From Nanohaloarchaea archaeon PL-Br10_U2g5 (GTDB lineage Archaea > Halobacteriota > Halobacteria > Halobacteriales > Haloferacaceae): DNA of 6,525 nucleotides. Positions within the stretch are counted from its first letter, which is position 1. Every line of letters starts with the position of its first letter. Below are positions 6,197-6,525 of the stretch, piece after piece. Where the stretch lies: the NCBI GenBank assembly GCA_001564205.1, contig LKMY01000096.1, positions 1 through 6,525 on the forward strand, in the 5' to 3' direction. The position numbers were made by a program, and so were the translations under genes. The notes under the pieces are model-generated. The model was not told the origin of the DNA and searched no databases. It saw nothing but the letters and a program-made list of their open reading frames with translations.

Positions 6197-6525
6197 CTAC
6201 CTGACGTTCCGATGCATATCGAAGGAGAGCCCCTCGACGCCGTCGCGTTGGAAGGAGTTGATCGCGTCGTTCACCTCGTGGTAGCCTAAGACTCCTTCCT
6301 GGATCATCCGCTCTATCAGCTCCGCGCGGAACTGCAGATCGTCGTAAATATCGCGGGTGTCGGCGTAGCCCAAAAGCGTCGCGATCTGCTCTTCTAACAC
6401 GTAGGAGTTGTTCATCCCCTGGAAGACGATGTCGTCCTCGACGGGATCCCAACTGAACACCTCACGAGTGACGACGCCGTCCATCTCCTTCGAGTACCCC
6501 TCGATCTCTTGCACGCTCGTCACCC
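6197..6525 (-). CDS. arlI: Archaellum motor ATPase ArlI (FlaI), C-terminal part, truncated by window edge
   Basis: The visible 109 codons are the C-terminal end of the hexameric secretion ATPase that powers archaellum assembly and rotation on the cytosolic side of ArlJ. The fragment opens with VTSVQEIEGY, the strand usually preceded by RR at the end of the RecA-like core, and continues with EVFSWDPVEDDIVFQG (22-37), the small C-terminal helical region (about 43-93) and the end SFDMHRNVR. Walker A and B motifs lie outside the window. The first complete codon here is GTG, which is internal and not a start. Two bases separate its TAG stop from the arlJ ATG. A PilB-type pilus ATPase is the alternative, but the sequence pattern and the arlJ partner favour ArlI. 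Confidence 0.92.
   Translation of the reverse strand, partial: VTSVQEIEGYSKEMDGVVTREVFSWDPVEDDIVFQGMNNSYVLEEQIATLLGYADTRDIYDDLQFRAELIERMIQEGVLGYHEVNDAINSFQRDGVEGLSFDMHRNVR
6199..6202 (-). promoter_or_regulatory. Ribosome binding site for arlJ within the arlI end
   Basis: The minus strand reads AGGT four bases before the arlJ ATG, complementary to the anti-Shine-Dalgarno end of haloarchaeal 16S rRNA. It is formed by the last arlI codon (AGG) and the first base of its TAG stop. It decides the arlJ start at 6194 and indicates translation of an internal operon gene, in contrast to the leaderless starts elsewhere in the window. Confidence 0.5.

Noticed and set aside
6195..6452. N-terminal extension of ArlJ by 86 residues
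   Set aside because: This stretch is out-of-frame reading of the arlI coding sequence and is Arg-rich; the ATG at 6194 has a ribosome binding site and normal spacing after the arlI stop.
1..6525. CRISPR array, tRNA, rRNA, intact transposon or toxin-antitoxin pair
   Set aside because: I saw no spaced repeats, no RNA gene signatures, no transposase or tnpB motifs, and every region above 160 bases is covered by a recognised protein gene.

Overview
The window looks like chromosomal DNA of a haloarchaeon (class Halobacteria). The DNA is GC-rich, the proteins are acidic with many Asp and Glu, and three genes have an AT-rich TATA-like box about 25-29 bases upstream of the start codon with no room for a leader. 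The gene content fits: an archaeal split-type GMP synthase subunit and archaellum genes. A close relative of Halorubrum is my best guess, but the sequence alone does not settle the genus.

Layout from left to right. (1) Bases 1-647, + strand: the 3' part of guaA (ATP-pyrophosphatase subunit of GMP synthase). Its stop overlaps the start of a 125-residue protein (647-1024, +) that looks like a shortened TrkA-N/RCK-N nucleotide-binding fold. (2) Bases 1035-2360, - strand: a 12-helix MFS transporter, convergent with the previous pair and only 10 bases from it. (3) Bases 2434-3303, - strand: an HtpX-type membrane zinc protease. (4) Bases 3304-3459: a 155-base-class divergent promoter region with a TATA-like box for each flanking gene, a near-perfect 19-bp dyad and a short direct repeat 50 bp apart. 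(5) Bases 3460-4380, + strand: an extended short-chain dehydrogenase (NAD-dependent epimerase/dehydratase). (6) Bases 4381-4457: a short convergent gap with a perfect 9-bp stem hairpin of the kind seen at ends of IS200/IS605-IS1341 elements in halophilic archaea, which may also end transcription. (7) Bases 4458-6525, - strand: the end of the archaellum operon, with arlJ (flaJ, membrane platform) complete and the C-terminal part of arlI (flaI, motor ATPase) running off the window edge.

Most of this is ordinary housekeeping and motility DNA; I see no defence system, CRISPR array, intact transposon, rRNA or tRNA. The most interesting points are the degenerate TrkA-N-like protein translationally coupled to GMP synthase, the operator-like structure between htpX and the epimerase gene, a strong TATA-like sequence made from three AT-rich codons inside guaA, the isolated insertion-sequence-type hairpin, and a marked preference for TTA leucine codons directly before glutamate.
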